The notes under the pieces are model-generated. The model was not told the DNA's origin and did not search any database. It worked only from the letters and a program-made list of their open reading frames with translations. This document shows positions 9,096 through 18,312 of a DNA stretch of 33,512 nt, one piece after another. Numbering within the stretch: the stretch's first letter is position 1; every line of letters starts with the position of its first letter. The stretch is taken from assembly GCA_019683615.1 (NCBI GenBank), contig JADGIC010000009.1, positions 1 to 33,512 on the forward strand, given 5' to 3'. The position numbers and the translations under genes were made by a program. Source of the DNA: Alicyclobacillaceae bacterium (GTDB lineage: Bacteria > Bacillota > Bacilli > Alicyclobacillales > Alicyclobacillaceae).

Positions 9096-12002
9096 ATGCC
9101 CAATGACAGCATTGTCGTGAAAGGTGCGCGTGCACACAACCTGAAGAACATCGACGTGACCATCCCGCGGGACAAGTTCGTCGTGATCACCGGGCTGAGC
9201 GGGTCGGGCAAGTCGTCGCTGGCGTTCGACACCATCTATGCCGAGGGCCAGCGCCGCTACGTGGAGTCGCTGTCCGCGTACGCACGCCAGTTCCTCGGGC
9301 AGATGGACAAGCCGGATGTGGACGCCATCGAGGGCCTGTCCCCCGCCATTTCGATTGACCAGAAGACGACCAGCCGCAACCCCCGTTCCACCGTCGGCAC
9401 GGTCACGGAGATTTACGACTACCTCCGGCTGCTGTATGCTCGCATCGGCCGCCCCCACTGCCCGAACTGCGGCATCCCCATCACGTCGCAGACGGTGGAG
9501 CAGATGGTGGACCGGCTGCTCGAGTACCCGGAGGGGACGCGCCTGCAGATCCTCGCCCCCGTTGTGCGTGGCCGGAAGGGCGAGCATCAGAAGCTGCTCG
9601 AGGACCTGCGCAAGAGCGGCTACGTGCGGGCGCGCGTCGACGGCGAGGTGAAGGAGCTGTCGGAGCCGATCCGCTTGGAGAAAAACCGCAAGCATACGAT
9701 TGAGGTGGTCGTCGACCGCATCGTCATCAAGGAGGGCGTGGCGTCACGCCTCGCCGACTCCTTGGAGACGGCGCTCGCGCTCGGGCAGGGCTTGGTCATC
9801 GCCGACGTCATCGGCCGCGAGGAGCTGTTGTTCAGCCAGCACCACGCCTGCCCGGAGTGTGGTTTCAGCGTCGACGAGCTGGCGCCGAGAATGTTTTCCT
9901 TCAACAGCCCCTTCGGCGCTTGCGAGGCGTGCGCCGGGCTGGGCGTGAACATGGAGATTGACGAGGAGTTGCTGATCCCGGACCGGTCCAAGTCGATTGC
10001 GGACGGGGCCATCGCGGCCTGGTCGGGATCGGCATCGACCTATTACCCCGAGTTGTTGCTTGCGGCTTGCCGCGCGTTCGGCATCGACCCCGAGCGACCG
10101 GTCGCGGACATCCCGCAGGAGCAGTTGGACCGGCTGCTGCGCGGCCTCGGCGAGCGCATCCGGTTCACGTTCGAGAACGAGTTCGGCCAGGTGAAGACGG
10201 CCGAAGTGCCGTTCGAGGGCGTCATACCCAATTTGGAGAGGCGCTACCGGGAGACGCAGTCGGAGTACATCCGCGAGTTCATCGAGGAGTTCATGAGCGC
10301 CAAGCCTTGCCCGGCCTGCCAGGGCAAGCGCCTGAAGCCGCAGAGCCTGGCGGTCTTGGTGGGCGGGCTGAACATCGCCCAAGTGACGGACCTGACCGTC
10401 AGTGAGGCCATCCGCTTTTTCGAGGGGCTGCGCCTGACGGACAAGGAGATGCAGATTGCTCGCCTGGTGTTGCGTGAGATCTCGGCCCGGCTTGGGTTCC
10501 TGCGCGATGTCGGACTCGACTACCTGACGTTGTCGCGCTCGGCAGGGACGCTGTCGGGCGGCGAGGCGCAGCGCATTCGCCTGGCCACCCAGCTCGGTTC
10601 CAGCCTGATGGGCGTGCTGTACATCCTCGACGAGCCGAGCATCGGGCTGCACCAGCGGGACAACGAACGGTTGATTCGGACGCTCAAGCAAATGCGGGAT
10701 CGCGGCAACACGCTGATTGTCGTCGAGCACGACGAGGACACGATGCTGGCGGCCGATTACATCATTGACATCGGGCCGGGCGCAGGCGTCCACGGCGGCC
10801 GCGTCGTCAGCCAAGGCACTCCGGCCGAGGTGATGATGGACGAGCGCTCGTTGACCGGCCAGTACCTGTCGGGCCGCCGCTTCATCCCGGTGCCGGAACA
10901 CAGGCGCGCGCCGGACGGGCGCTGGCTGGTGGTGCGCGGGGCGCGGGAACACAACCTGAAGGGCATCGACGTCCGCATCCCCATCGGCGTGTTCACCTGC
11001 GTCACCGGCGTGTCCGGGTCGGGCAAGTCGACGCTGGTGAACGAGATTGTGTACAAGGCACTGGCAAGGGACTTGAACGGCGCTCACGTGCGCCCGGGTG
11101 CGTGCGATGGCATCGAGGGACTGGAGCACCTGGACAAGGTGGTGGACATCGACCAGTCGCCGATCGGACGGACGCCGCGGTCCAACCCCGCGACGTACAC
11201 GGGGGTGTTTGACGACATCCGCGACCTGTTTGCCACCACCAACGAGGCGAAGATGCGGGGCTACAAGAAGGGCCGCTTCAGCTTCAACGTGCGCGGCGGC
11301 CGCTGCGAGGCGTGCAAGGGCGACGGCATCATCAAGATTGAGATGCACTTTTTGCCCGACGTCTACGTCCCCTGCGAAGTCTGCAAAGGGAAGCGGTACA
11401 ACCGCGAAACCCTGGAGGTGCGCTACAAGGGCAAAAACATCGCCGACGTCCTCGACATGACGATTGAAGATGCCTGCCACTTCTTTGAAAACATCCCGCG
11501 TATCCAGCGCAAACTGCAAACGTTGGTGGACGTCGGGTTGGGTTACATGCGGCTGGGGCAGCCGGCGACCACCCTCTCCGGCGGCGAGGCCCAGCGGGTG
11601 AAGCTGGCGGCCGAACTGCATCGCCGCAGCAACGGCCGGACGCTGTACATCCTCGACGAGCCGACGACCGGGTTGCACGTGGCCGACATCGAGCGCCTGT
11701 TGTCGGTCTTGCACCGGCTGGTGGACGCCGGCGACACGGTGCTGGTTATCGAGCACAACCTGGACGTCATCAAGACCGCCGACTACCTCATCGACCTCGG
11801 CCCGGAGGGCGGGGCGATGGGCGGGCAGATTGTCGCTGAAGGCACGCCGGAGCAGGTGTGCGAGGTCCAGGCGTCCTATACGGGGAAGTACCTGGGGCCG
11901 ATTCTCCGGCGGGATCGCGATCGCGCCCGGGCCGCCGCCTCGTCCGCCGGCACGTCCGGCCTCGGCCGGGAGGCGGTGCTGAGCCGGGAGACGAGCGCAT
12001 GA
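9096..12002 (+). CDS. uvrA: UvrA, excinuclease ABC subunit A
   Basis: UvrA is the ABC-type ATPase dimer that first finds bulky DNA lesions and loads UvrB. The 968 residues carry both nucleotide-binding halves: Walker A GLSGSGKS (33-40) and a second GVSGSGKS, two LSGGEAQR signatures, and the zinc modules, including C252-x2-C255...C276-x2-C279 and the C-terminal CEACKGDG...CEVCKGK module; CPNCG (122-126) begins another cysteine pair. The ATG at 9096 follows AAGGAGTG (9083-9090); earlier in-frame sequence is low-complexity GC-rich spacer. The last 45 residues are an Arg/Ala-rich tail. The stop overlaps the ATG of the next gene as ATGA. Probably co-transcribed with uvrB. Confidence 0.97.
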   Translation: MPNDSIVVKGARAHNLKNIDVTIPRDKFVVITGLSGSGKSSLAFDTIYAEGQRRYVESLSAYARQFLGQMDKPDVDAIEGLSPAISIDQKTTSRNPRSTVGTVTEIYDYLRLLYARIGRPHCPNCGIPITSQTVEQMVDRLLEYPEGTRLQILAPVVRGRKGEHQKLLEDLRKSGYVRARVDGEVKELSEPIRLEKNRKHTIEVVVDRIVIKEGVASRLADSLETALALGQGLVIADVIGREELLFSQHHACPECGFSVDELAPRMFSFNSPFGACEACAGLGVNMEIDEELLIPDRSKSIADGAIAAWSGSASTYYPELLLAACRAFGIDPERPVADIPQEQLDRLLRGLGERIRFTFENEFGQVKTAEVPFEGVIPNLERRYRETQSEYIREFIEEFMSAKPCPACQGKRLKPQSLAVLVGGLNIAQVTDLTVSEAIRFFEGLRLTDKEMQIARLVLREISARLGFLRDVGLDYLTLSRSAGTLSGGEAQRIRLATQLGSSLMGVLYILDEPSIGLHQRDNERLIRTLKQMRDRGNTLIVVEHDEDTMLAADYIIDIGPGAGVHGGRVVSQGTPAEVMMDERSLTGQYLSGRRFIPVPEHRRAPDGRWLVVRGAREHNLKGIDVRIPIGVFTCVTGVSGSGKSTLVNEIVYKALARDLNGAHVRPGACDGIEGLEHLDKVVDIDQSPIGRTPRSNPATYTGVFDDIRDLFATTNEAKMRGYKKGRFSFNVRGGRCEACKGDGIIKIEMHFLPDVYVPCEVCKGKRYNRETLEVRYKGKNIADVLDMTIEDACHFFENIPRIQRKLQTLVDVGLGYMRLGQPATTLSGGEAQRVKLAAELHRRSNGRTLYILDEPTTGLHVADIERLLSVLHRLVDAGDTVLVIEHNLDVIKTADYLIDLGPEGGAMGGQIVAEGTPEQVCEVQASYTGKYLGPILRRDRDRARAAASSAGTSGLGREAVLSRETSA

Positions 12003-13276
12003 TCCGGCGCGGCAGGCTGCCGGCTGGCCGCTCCCACGTCTGCCGGCGGGCAGGGGAGAGGGCGCCGCAGTCCCCGGGGCGGGCGGCTGTCGCGGACGGC
12101 GGATTTTGGTGGGACCGCCCGCTGCGCGAATTCGCCCGGGCGGTAGAGCTGGACTACCAGGTATGCGGCGAGGCCCCGGCTGTGCAACAGCGAGCCCGGC
12201 GGCAGCGTGCGACGGGCGATTGGTGGCGGAATGGCTCGCGTTGGTGCGTTTGCCTGGAGGGTGGTTGGTACGCCGCATTTCCGCGGGGTGGGCACCTGCC
12301 GCTGCACTGGCGCCGGCTGCTGACCTGGATGTTGCGGGCGGTCCGCCCGCGGCCAGCCCCTGACGTGCGCGAGCAGATGCGGGAGTGGGCCAACGAACTG
12401 GCGTTGCGGCCGGATCAGGACGTTCCCGCCGCGGTTTTGGAAGACCGGCTTGGTTCGGCGGACACGCCTGTCCGATGGGGGCCCGGGCGGGTCGTGTGGC
12501 TGCACGTGTTCAGCGCGCCGGGCGCGAGCCGGCGCGATGGCGCGGGCGGAGACGGCGGCGAAGAAGCGGAGGATCTCCGCGCAGCGGTGGAACAGGTGGC
12601 AAGGGCGTTTGTGGGAGACGGCTGGATTGGGTGGACAGAGCCGGTCTCCGGCGCCTTCGCATCAGCCCTGTTGTACTGGCGGGCGACGCCGGACGACGAG
12701 GACGAGCCCGGCGACGGGGATCGCCCGGGGGGCACCGGCCTTCAGCTGTATCAGCCGGGGTCGGCCGGTGACGCCGACGGACGCCGTGACGGCATTGGCA
12801 AGCTGCTGCGGGTGGTGGAAGCGGACGTCCTGGTGCGTTGCGAGGCGTCCATTGGCCAGCCGGTGAACCGCGCTTGCGACCTCTACCGCGGCGTGGCGAC
12901 CGCCGTGGCCGCCTGGCGCTGCCGGCAGTGGTCTGTCCGTCCGCCGCGCGTGGTGTGGTGGGGTGATGACCCGTTGGCCCTTTTGTTGCAATCGGTGCCG
13001 GCGGCTGTGCGGGAGTTGTTCCGGGACACGGCGGCCGCCCGGGCACCGGGCGGGCGCGTGGCCCTGGCGCCGGAGCTGGTGCAGGTCCTGCATGGTTTGG
13101 TGGCGGCCGACCTGAACGTTTCGGAAGCCGCCAGGGTGTTGTACTTGCACCGGAACACGCTGATCAACCGCATCGACCGCATTCGCCAACAGACGGGGTA
13201 CGACCCCCAGCACTTCCTCGACGCGTTGGTCCTGTGGCTTGCCAACGTGTTGGACCGGACGTCCGTCAAGCAATGA
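11999..13276 (+). CDS. CdaR/PucR-type transcriptional regulator
   Basis: A 425-residue protein recognisable by its last 66 residues: [28 protein letters not shown] is the helix-turn-helix of the PucR/CdaR (HTH_30) family, in which a C-terminal DNA-binding domain follows a variable sensory region. The first 100 residues are Arg/Pro rich with many Trp and no clear domain; the middle region resembles no ligand domain I can name. The ATG overlaps the uvrA stop (ATGA), so it may be translated by coupling; the true start could be further downstream, since no strong binding site is visible. Its downstream neighbour is an MsmX/UgpC-type sugar ATPase with a dyad in its promoter, so control of sugar uptake is a reasonable but untested guess. 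Confidence 0.7.
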   Translation: MIRRGRLPAGRSHVCRRAGERAPQSPGRAAVADGGFWWDRPLREFARAVELDYQVCGEAPAVQQRARRQRATGDWWRNGSRWCVCLEGGWYAAFPRGGHLPLHWRRLLTWMLRAVRPRPAPDVREQMREWANELALRPDQDVPAAVLEDRLGSADTPVRWGPGRVVWLHVFSAPGASRRDGAGGDGGEEAEDLRAAVEQVARAFVGDGWIGWTEPVSGAFASALLYWRATPDDEDEPGDGDRPGGTGLQLYQPGSAGDADGRRDGIGKLLRVVEADVLVRCEASIGQPVNRACDLYRGVATAVAAWRCRQWSVRPPRVVWWGDDPLALLLQSVPAAVRELFRDTAAARAPGGRVALAPELVQVLHGLVAADLNVSEAARVLYLHRNTLINRIDRIRQQTGYDPQHFLDALVLWLANVLDRTSVKQ

Positions 13277-13351
13277 CTGTCCGTGCCGTACAACCTGCCC
13301 ATTCCTTTGCGCAAAAATCCGTGCAACCTGCCACTGCCTGCTGTTGCGAGG

Positions 13352-13366
13352 ACAGTGCTACACTGT
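13352..13366 (+). promoter_or_regulatory. Extended -10 promoter with an overlapping perfect dyad, upstream of the sugar ATPase gene
   Basis: TGC followed by TACACT (13356-13364) is an extended -10 element. The same bases sit inside ACAGTG-CTA-CACTGT (13352-13366), a perfect inverted repeat, about 50 nt before the ATPase start. A regulator bound there would block the promoter; the CdaR-type protein encoded just upstream is one candidate. No good -35 is visible. Confidence 0.45.
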
Positions 13367-13414
13367 GTTCGAACGACCGGGCTGTGCCCCGGACACAGAC
13401 AGGAGGCAGATGGA

Positions 13415-14533
13415 ATGGCCAGGGTGCTGTTTAAGAATATATGGAAGAAGTACAGCGGTGACGTCGTGGCGGTCAAAGATTTCAACCTCGACATCCAGGA
13501 CAAGGAGTTTGTTGTCTTCGTCGGTCCGTCCGGATGCGGCAAAACCACGACCTTGCGTATGGTCGCAGGCTTGGAGGACATCACGTCGGGGGAGTTGTAC
13601 ATTGGGGACCGCCTGGTCAACCACGTACCGCCGAAGGACCGCGACATCGCGATGGTGTTCCAGAATTACGCGCTGTACCCGCACATGACGGTGTACCAAA
13701 ACATGGCTTTCGGCTTGAAGCTGCGGAAGTTCCCGAAGGCTGAGATCGACAAGCGGGTGCGTGAGGCGGCGCGCATTCTCGATATTGAACACTTGCTCGA
13801 CCGCAAGCCAAAGGCGCTGTCGGGCGGACAGCGGCAACGGGTTGCGTTAGGGCGGGCGATTGTCCGTGAACCGCAGGTGTTCCTGATGGACGAGCCGCTG
13901 TCCAACCTGGACGCCAAGCTGCGCGTGCAGATGCGCGCAGAGATCCGCAAGTTGCACCAGCGGATTCAGACCACGGTGATCTACGTCACGCACGATCAGA
14001 CGGAGGCCATGACGATGGGCGACCGCATCGTCGTCATGCGCGACGGCGTGATTCAACAGGTGGACACGCCGCAGGAAGTGTACGCCCATCCGAACAATAT
14101 GTTTGTGGCCGGATTCATCGGCTCGCCGGCGATGAACTTTTTCCAAGGCGCCCTGCTGGAGGAGGGCGGAGCCGTCTACTTCCGGGCAAAGGATTTGTCC
14201 ATCCGCCTGCCCGAAGGTCGTTACCCGGCCCTGCGCGAAGCGGGCGTCGTCGGCCGTGACGTGGTCCTCGGCATCCGCCCCGAGGATCTGCACGATGAGG
14301 AGATGTTCTTGAACACGTATCCCGAGTCTGTCATTTCGACCAAACTCGACGTGGTGGAACACATGGGTTCGGAACTGTACCTGCATGCAGCGATAGGCGG
14401 CCAGGATTTCGTCGCCCGTGTCGACTCCCGCTCCGGCTTCCGGCCGGGTTCGCAAGTCAAACTGGCGCTTGACCTGAACAAGGTCCACATCTTTGACGCC
14501 CAGACGCAAGAAGCGGTGCCGTTCCGCTCGTGA
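13415..14533 (+). CDS. MsmX/UgpC-type ABC sugar-importer ATP-binding protein
   Basis: A 372-residue ATPase of the MsmX/MsmK/UgpC group, which energises carbohydrate importers and in Bacillus is shared by several of them. Walker A is GPSGCGKT (37-44), the signature LSGGQRQR (135-142), Walker B ends MDEPLSNLD (158-166), and the switch His is H193. The C-terminal third (from about 235) is the regulatory TOBE/MOP-like domain typical of this group. The ATG follows AGGAGG (13401-13406) by 8 nt. There are no permease or binding-protein genes nearby, which fits a multi-purpose ATPase serving importers encoded elsewhere. hprK follows 39 nt later, placing sugar uptake next to carbon-catabolite control. 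Confidence 0.9.
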   Translation: MARVLFKNIWKKYSGDVVAVKDFNLDIQDKEFVVFVGPSGCGKTTTLRMVAGLEDITSGELYIGDRLVNHVPPKDRDIAMVFQNYALYPHMTVYQNMAFGLKLRKFPKAEIDKRVREAARILDIEHLLDRKPKALSGGQRQRVALGRAIVREPQVFLMDEPLSNLDAKLRVQMRAEIRKLHQRIQTTVIYVTHDQTEAMTMGDRIVVMRDGVIQQVDTPQEVYAHPNNMFVAGFIGSPAMNFFQGALLEEGGAVYFRAKDLSIRLPEGRYPALREAGVVGRDVVLGIRPEDLHDEEMFLNTYPESVISTKLDVVEHMGSELYLHAAIGGQDFVARVDSRSGFRPGSQVKLALDLNKVHIFDAQTQEAVPFRS

Positions 14534-14572
14534 CCGCCTCGTCGCAGAGGCTGTAGAGGGAGGTCGGCTGCG

Positions 14573-15517
14573 GTGAGTGAACCGCGTTCGGTGTCGGTGG
14601 CAGAGTTGGTTGAAGGGATTGGCATGCACGTGTTCAACTCGGACGCCGATCTCCACCGCCGCATCACCACCATGGACATCAACCGGCCCGGCCTGGCTTT
14701 GGCCGGGTATTTTCGCTACCATCCCGCCGAGCGCATCCAGCTGCTCGGACGGACGGAGCTGTCGTTGCTGGAGGGCATGGAGGAACGCGAGCAGCGCTTG
14801 CGGGTGTACGCGTTTTGCTCGTATGACCGCACACCGTGCATCGTGATCGCGCGGGGGTTGGAACCACCGCCGGCTTTGCTGTCGGTGGCTCAAGCGAAGC
14901 GGCTGCCGGTGCTCGGCGTGGGCATGGTGACCACTCGGGCTGCCGCGGTGATCTCGACGTTCCTGGAAGCCCGGTTGGCGCCGGAGACGATGATGCACGG
15001 CGTGCTGGTGGACGTGTACGGCATTGGGATTCTCATCACCGGGGCAAGCGGCATCGGCAAGAGCGAAACCGCCCTGGAACTGATCAAGCGGGGCCACCGG
15101 CTGGTTGCGGACGATGCCGTGATCATCCGTCGGGTGTCTGACGACACCTTGGTCGGCAGCACGCCGCCGTTGCTTCAATACTTGCTGGAAATTCGCGGCC
15201 TTGGCGTCTTGAACGCGATGACGCTGTTCGGCGCCGGTGCGGTGCGGACGCACAAGAAAGTAGCCATGGTCATCCACCTGGAGGCGTGGCGCGACGACGT
15301 GGCGTACGACCGGCTGGGGATTGACGAGGAGACGGTGCAGATCCTGGACGTGGAACTGCCCTGTATCACAGTGCCGGTGAGACCCGGCCGGAACTTGGCC
15401 GTGATCGTCGAGGTGGCGGCCATGAACCACCGTCTGAAGCGGATGGGTTACCATGCCGCCCGCGAGTTTTCCGACCAATTGGCGCGGGCCGTCGAGGGGC
15501 ACGACGCGTACGATTGA
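14573..15517 (+). CDS. hprK: HPr kinase/phosphorylase
   Basis: HprK phosphorylates HPr (and Crh, where present) on Ser46 using ATP and reverses the reaction by phosphorolysis, so it is the sensor of carbon-catabolite repression in Firmicutes. The 314 residues have the family length; Walker A is GASGIGKS (157-164), H142 and D180-D181 are the expected catalytic residues, and the signature LEIRGLGVLN is at 206-215, followed by the RPGRN loop (270-274) that contacts HPr. GTG start with AGGGAGG about 9 nt upstream (14557-14563). In Bacillus hprK is followed by lgt and ppaX; here a cell-wall peptidase with its own sigma-H promoter follows instead. Confidence 0.96.
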   Translation: MSEPRSVSVAELVEGIGMHVFNSDADLHRRITTMDINRPGLALAGYFRYHPAERIQLLGRTELSLLEGMEEREQRLRVYAFCSYDRTPCIVIARGLEPPPALLSVAQAKRLPVLGVGMVTTRAAAVISTFLEARLAPETMMHGVLVDVYGIGILITGASGIGKSETALELIKRGHRLVADDAVIIRRVSDDTLVGSTPPLLQYLLEIRGLGVLNAMTLFGAGAVRTHKKVAMVIHLEAWRDDVAYDRLGIDEETVQILDVELPCITVPVRPGRNLAVIVEVAAMNHRLKRMGYHAAREFSDQLARAVEGHDAYD

Positions 15518-15652
15518 CCGCTATGCCGGTGAACGGGCCTGTCGGGGGACTGGTCGAGCGATGGCCAGTCACGCCCTGCGGCGGCTTGCCAAGAACGGTC
15601 GCAAACCTTGCCGATTCGAGGTACAAGCAAAAGTTACAGCAAAAAAGTTCCA

Positions 15653-15679
15653 AGAGGATATCCCCCTCCCTTGTCGAAT
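15653..15679 (+). promoter_or_regulatory. Sigma-H (Spo0H) promoter
   Basis: AGAGGATAT (15653-15661), 11 nt, then GTCGAAT (15673-15679) matches the Bacillus sigma-H consensus RNAGGAWWW-N11/12-RNNGAAT at every defined position. The predicted start point (about 15686) lies a few nucleotides before the GGAGG used by the next gene, indicating early-sporulation or transition-phase expression of the M23 peptidase gene. Confidence 0.75.
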
Positions 15680-15714
15680 AAGGTGGAGTCACTACGATGG
15701 GAGGGGTTTTTTGC

Positions 15715-17211
15715 GTGAAGCTGTCGGTGCCAAGCGGGGAAACCCGATGTCATGGCCCTGCGGCCAGCCGCAACGCGTGCAATCAGTCGCCATGCGCTTC
15801 GCGAGCAACACTTTCTTCTTCACCATTGGCAACAGATCCACGTTCACAAGGCACACCACCCGACAATTCGCCGTTCCGCCTGTCCCCGCTGGTATTAGCA
15901 CGGTCCCCGTTGAAGTGGCGATGGGCTGTTTCCATATGCGGCGCGGCCGCGTTCCTGACGGGTACCGCCTGGGCTGGCGTAGACGCCGTCAAGCAGACGC
16001 CCGGTTGGCAACAAGTCTACGTCACGGGCCGGTACACCGGTATGGTGCCGGACCGTCCGGGCGTGACGGAGCGCATGCGCCGGGTCGCGCTCGGCTATCA
16101 CATCTCCCTGAAACTGGTACCTGTCCATACCAACGTACCGGCTTCGTACAACTGGCAGTACGTCGCCTCCCTGCCGACGCCGGCCGCTGCGATTGTCGCC
16201 GACGGCAAACCGGTTGTGTACACGAATGACGAAGCTGCCGCCAGACAGGTGTTGGATACCGTGCGCCGTGCGCTGACGCCGCCCGGATTGGGGAAAACGG
16301 CGCACGTGGCGTTCGCCGGCAGCGTCGCCGTCCGTCCTGCCGTCGTCGCCGCGGCCCGGATTGTGACCCCGGCGGCGGCGGTCCGGCGGATCCTGAACCC
16401 GGCTGTGACGTCCGTGTCCGGCCGCCATGCCGCGCTGCACTGGATTGCTGCCCGCGGTTCTGCCGCCGCTCCGGCAGACTCCAGACGGCGTGTGTTGCAC
16501 GCCGATGCCGGTGTCGAGACCGCTGCGGCAGCGGGCCCTGCGACGGCGGCGACTGACGTGCCGGCAAGGCCTTTGCTGACCGTCGTCGCCCGCCAGACCG
16601 TGGCCCAGACCGTGTCCGTACCGCCGCCCGTGCGTTACGTCAACGACAACCGCCTGCCGGCGTCCGTGACCAAGGTGGAGCAAGCCGGCCGCCCTGGGCG
16701 CGCCCGCGAGCAGGTGGCCGAGGAGTACGTCAACGGCAAGCGCGTTTCTGCGCGCGTGGTGCAGCGGACCGTGCTGGTTGCGCCGCAACCCGAGGTCATC
16801 CGGCGCGGGACCAACACGGGCGTGGCCAGCGGTGAGTGGGTTTGGCCAACCGATTCTCACGCCGTATCGTCCCCGTTCGGTTGGCGAATTCTCGACGGGT
16901 CCTCGAATTTCCACCCCGGTATCGATCTCGCCTGTCCGCCGAACTCGCCGGTGTACGCCACCAACAACGGCGTTGTCGAGGATGCCGGGCCGGACGGCGG
17001 CGGGTACGGCACGTGGATCAAAGTCAGCAACGGTGACGGCATTGAAACCGTGTTCGGCCACCTGTCCCGGGTGACGGTCCATGCCGGCGAGACAGTGGCC
17101 AAGGGCCAACTCATCGGCTATTCCGGCGATACCGGATTCTCCACCGGTCCACACCTGCATTACGAAGTTCGCCGGTGGGGCACGCCGGTGCCGCCGCAGC
17201 CGTATATGTAG
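15715..17211 (+). CDS. Membrane-anchored M23 peptidoglycan endopeptidase with G5 domain
   Basis: A 498-residue protein: a 66-residue low-complexity N-terminus, one hydrophobic segment (about 67-87), an Ala/Val-rich middle, a G5 domain (about 284-365, with VNGKRVSARVV) that in this family binds cell-wall glycans, and a C-terminal M23 (LytM) domain (about 375-490). The zinc and catalytic residues are present: H400 and D404 (HPGID), H449, and H480-x-H482 (HLHYE). It should cut peptide cross-links in peptidoglycan outside the membrane. The GTG at 15715 follows GGAGG (15700-15704); the in-frame ATG at 15697 lies only about 11 nt after the predicted sigma-H start point, too close for its own binding site. 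A later TTG before the hydrophobic segment would give a shorter signal peptide but has no binding site. Sporulation timing suggests a role in engulfment or spore-wall work. Confidence 0.85.
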   Translation: MKLSVPSGETRCHGPAASRNACNQSPCASRATLSSSPLATDPRSQGTPPDNSPFRLSPLVLARSPLKWRWAVSICGAAAFLTGTAWAGVDAVKQTPGWQQVYVTGRYTGMVPDRPGVTERMRRVALGYHISLKLVPVHTNVPASYNWQYVASLPTPAAAIVADGKPVVYTNDEAAARQVLDTVRRALTPPGLGKTAHVAFAGSVAVRPAVVAAARIVTPAAAVRRILNPAVTSVSGRHAALHWIAARGSAAAPADSRRRVLHADAGVETAAAAGPATAATDVPARPLLTVVARQTVAQTVSVPPPVRYVNDNRLPASVTKVEQAGRPGRAREQVAEEYVNGKRVSARVVQRTVLVAPQPEVIRRGTNTGVASGEWVWPTDSHAVSSPFGWRILDGSSNFHPGIDLACPPNSPVYATNNGVVEDAGPDGGGYGTWIKVSNGDGIETVFGHLSRVTVHAGETVAKGQLIGYSGDTGFSTGPHLHYEVRRWGTPVPPQPYM

Positions 17212-17340
17212 AGATTGATCTGGTCATTGGTCAAAATCTGCGGAATCAGCGGTCCCTGCATCAGATGCCGGCGAAATTTGTCACATCCAGCCGTCGGACA
17301 CCGTCAGAGTGGGTGACGAGTTCGAGGGTGGTGTTGCCGG

Positions 17341-18312
17341 ATGGTCCGGGTTTGGATGAGTTTGTTGACCGCCCTTATCGCATCGGTGTCCGGGGGATGG
17401 GTTTTGCAGGCGCCCACCGGGGCTGTCCACCCGGGCGGCCCCGCCCATCAACAGCGGGTTGCATCACCGGCGTCATCCACATCCGCTTCCGAGCACAGCT
17501 CTGCCCCGCGTGCTGCGACTCAACGCGGGGCCGCCCGGGAGACGGAGGCACCGTCCCGGTCCAGAGCCGGAACCCGCCCTGCCCGTGATACTTCTCCGCC
17601 GTCCGCGCCGCCGGCAACCGCGCCGCTGGCTCCGGAACTGTACGCGGTGGGGGCGGGCGAAGTCGCTCTCACCATTGACGACGGGCCGTCGCCGTACACG
17701 GAGCGCATCCTGGCCACCTTGCGGCGTTTTCACGTCCACGCGACGTTTTTCTTTATTGGGAATCGGGTGGCCGAGTGGCCAGACGCCGTGCGCGAGGCGG
17801 CGGCTGACGGCAACGTGATCGGCGACCATTCCGTGGACCACCGGGACCTCACCAAGCTGTCGCCCGCCGGGCAGCAGTGGGAGGTCGTCGAAGGTGCCCG
17901 TCTCATTCAGCAGGTGGTACCCCAGCCGATCCGCTTGTTTCGGCCGCCCTACGAGGCGCTGCCGGGCGGATTACGCCAGTTGCTCGGACAACAGCACATG
18001 GCACTGGCCTTGTGGAACCGCGACCCGCGCGACTGGGCGGCGTCCACGCCCGAGCAGGTGGTGCGTCAGGTGGTCGACGACCATCCGTCGGGGGGCGTGT
18101 TTGACCTGCACGAGACGGCGGCGACAGCCGCGGCGTTGCCGGTTATCATCCAGACTCTGGAACAACGCGGGCTTCGCTTTGTCACTTTGACGCCGCCGGC
18201 GAGCGCCGAGGGGATTCCACCGGCCGGCAAAACCCCGCTCACATCGCCTCCGGTGCCTGCAGCCCCAACAGGTACAGCGCGTATGAAATCGCCGCCCGCG
18301 CCGCGTCGGTGA
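17341..18312 (+). CDS. NodB-type polysaccharide deacetylase
   Basis: A 323-residue secreted or anchored enzyme: an N-terminal hydrophobic segment (about 5-24), a Ser/Pro/Ala-rich linker (25-97), then a NodB domain (98-285). The catalytic and metal residues are visible: TIDDGPS (D113, D114), H163 and H167 in DHSVDHRDL, RPPY (201-204) and LHE (H257). Such enzymes remove acetyl groups from peptidoglycan or other wall polysaccharides; in spore formers relatives include PdaA/PdaB-like proteins. The ATG at 17341 follows GAGGGTGG (17324-17331). It follows the M23 gene after 129 nt and may share its expression. The last 24 residues are encoded antisense to the end of argS (74-nt tail-to-tail overlap) and look like a non-conserved run-on. 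Confidence 0.85.
   Translation: MVRVWMSLLTALIASVSGGWVLQAPTGAVHPGGPAHQQRVASPASSTSASEHSSAPRAATQRGAARETEAPSRSRAGTRPARDTSPPSAPPATAPLAPELYAVGAGEVALTIDDGPSPYTERILATLRRFHVHATFFFIGNRVAEWPDAVREAAADGNVIGDHSVDHRDLTKLSPAGQQWEVVEGARLIQQVVPQPIRLFRPPYEALPGGLRQLLGQQHMALALWNRDPRDWAASTPEQVVRQVVDDHPSGGVFDLHETAATAAALPVIIQTLEQRGLRFVTLTPPASAEGIPPAGKTPLTSPPVPAAPTGTARMKSPPAPRR

Noticed and set aside
9744-12278. 844-codon minus-strand open frame across uvrA
   Set aside because: It is antisense to the strongly recognisable uvrA frame; long antisense frames are expected in GC-rich coding DNA, and it has no recognisable motif.
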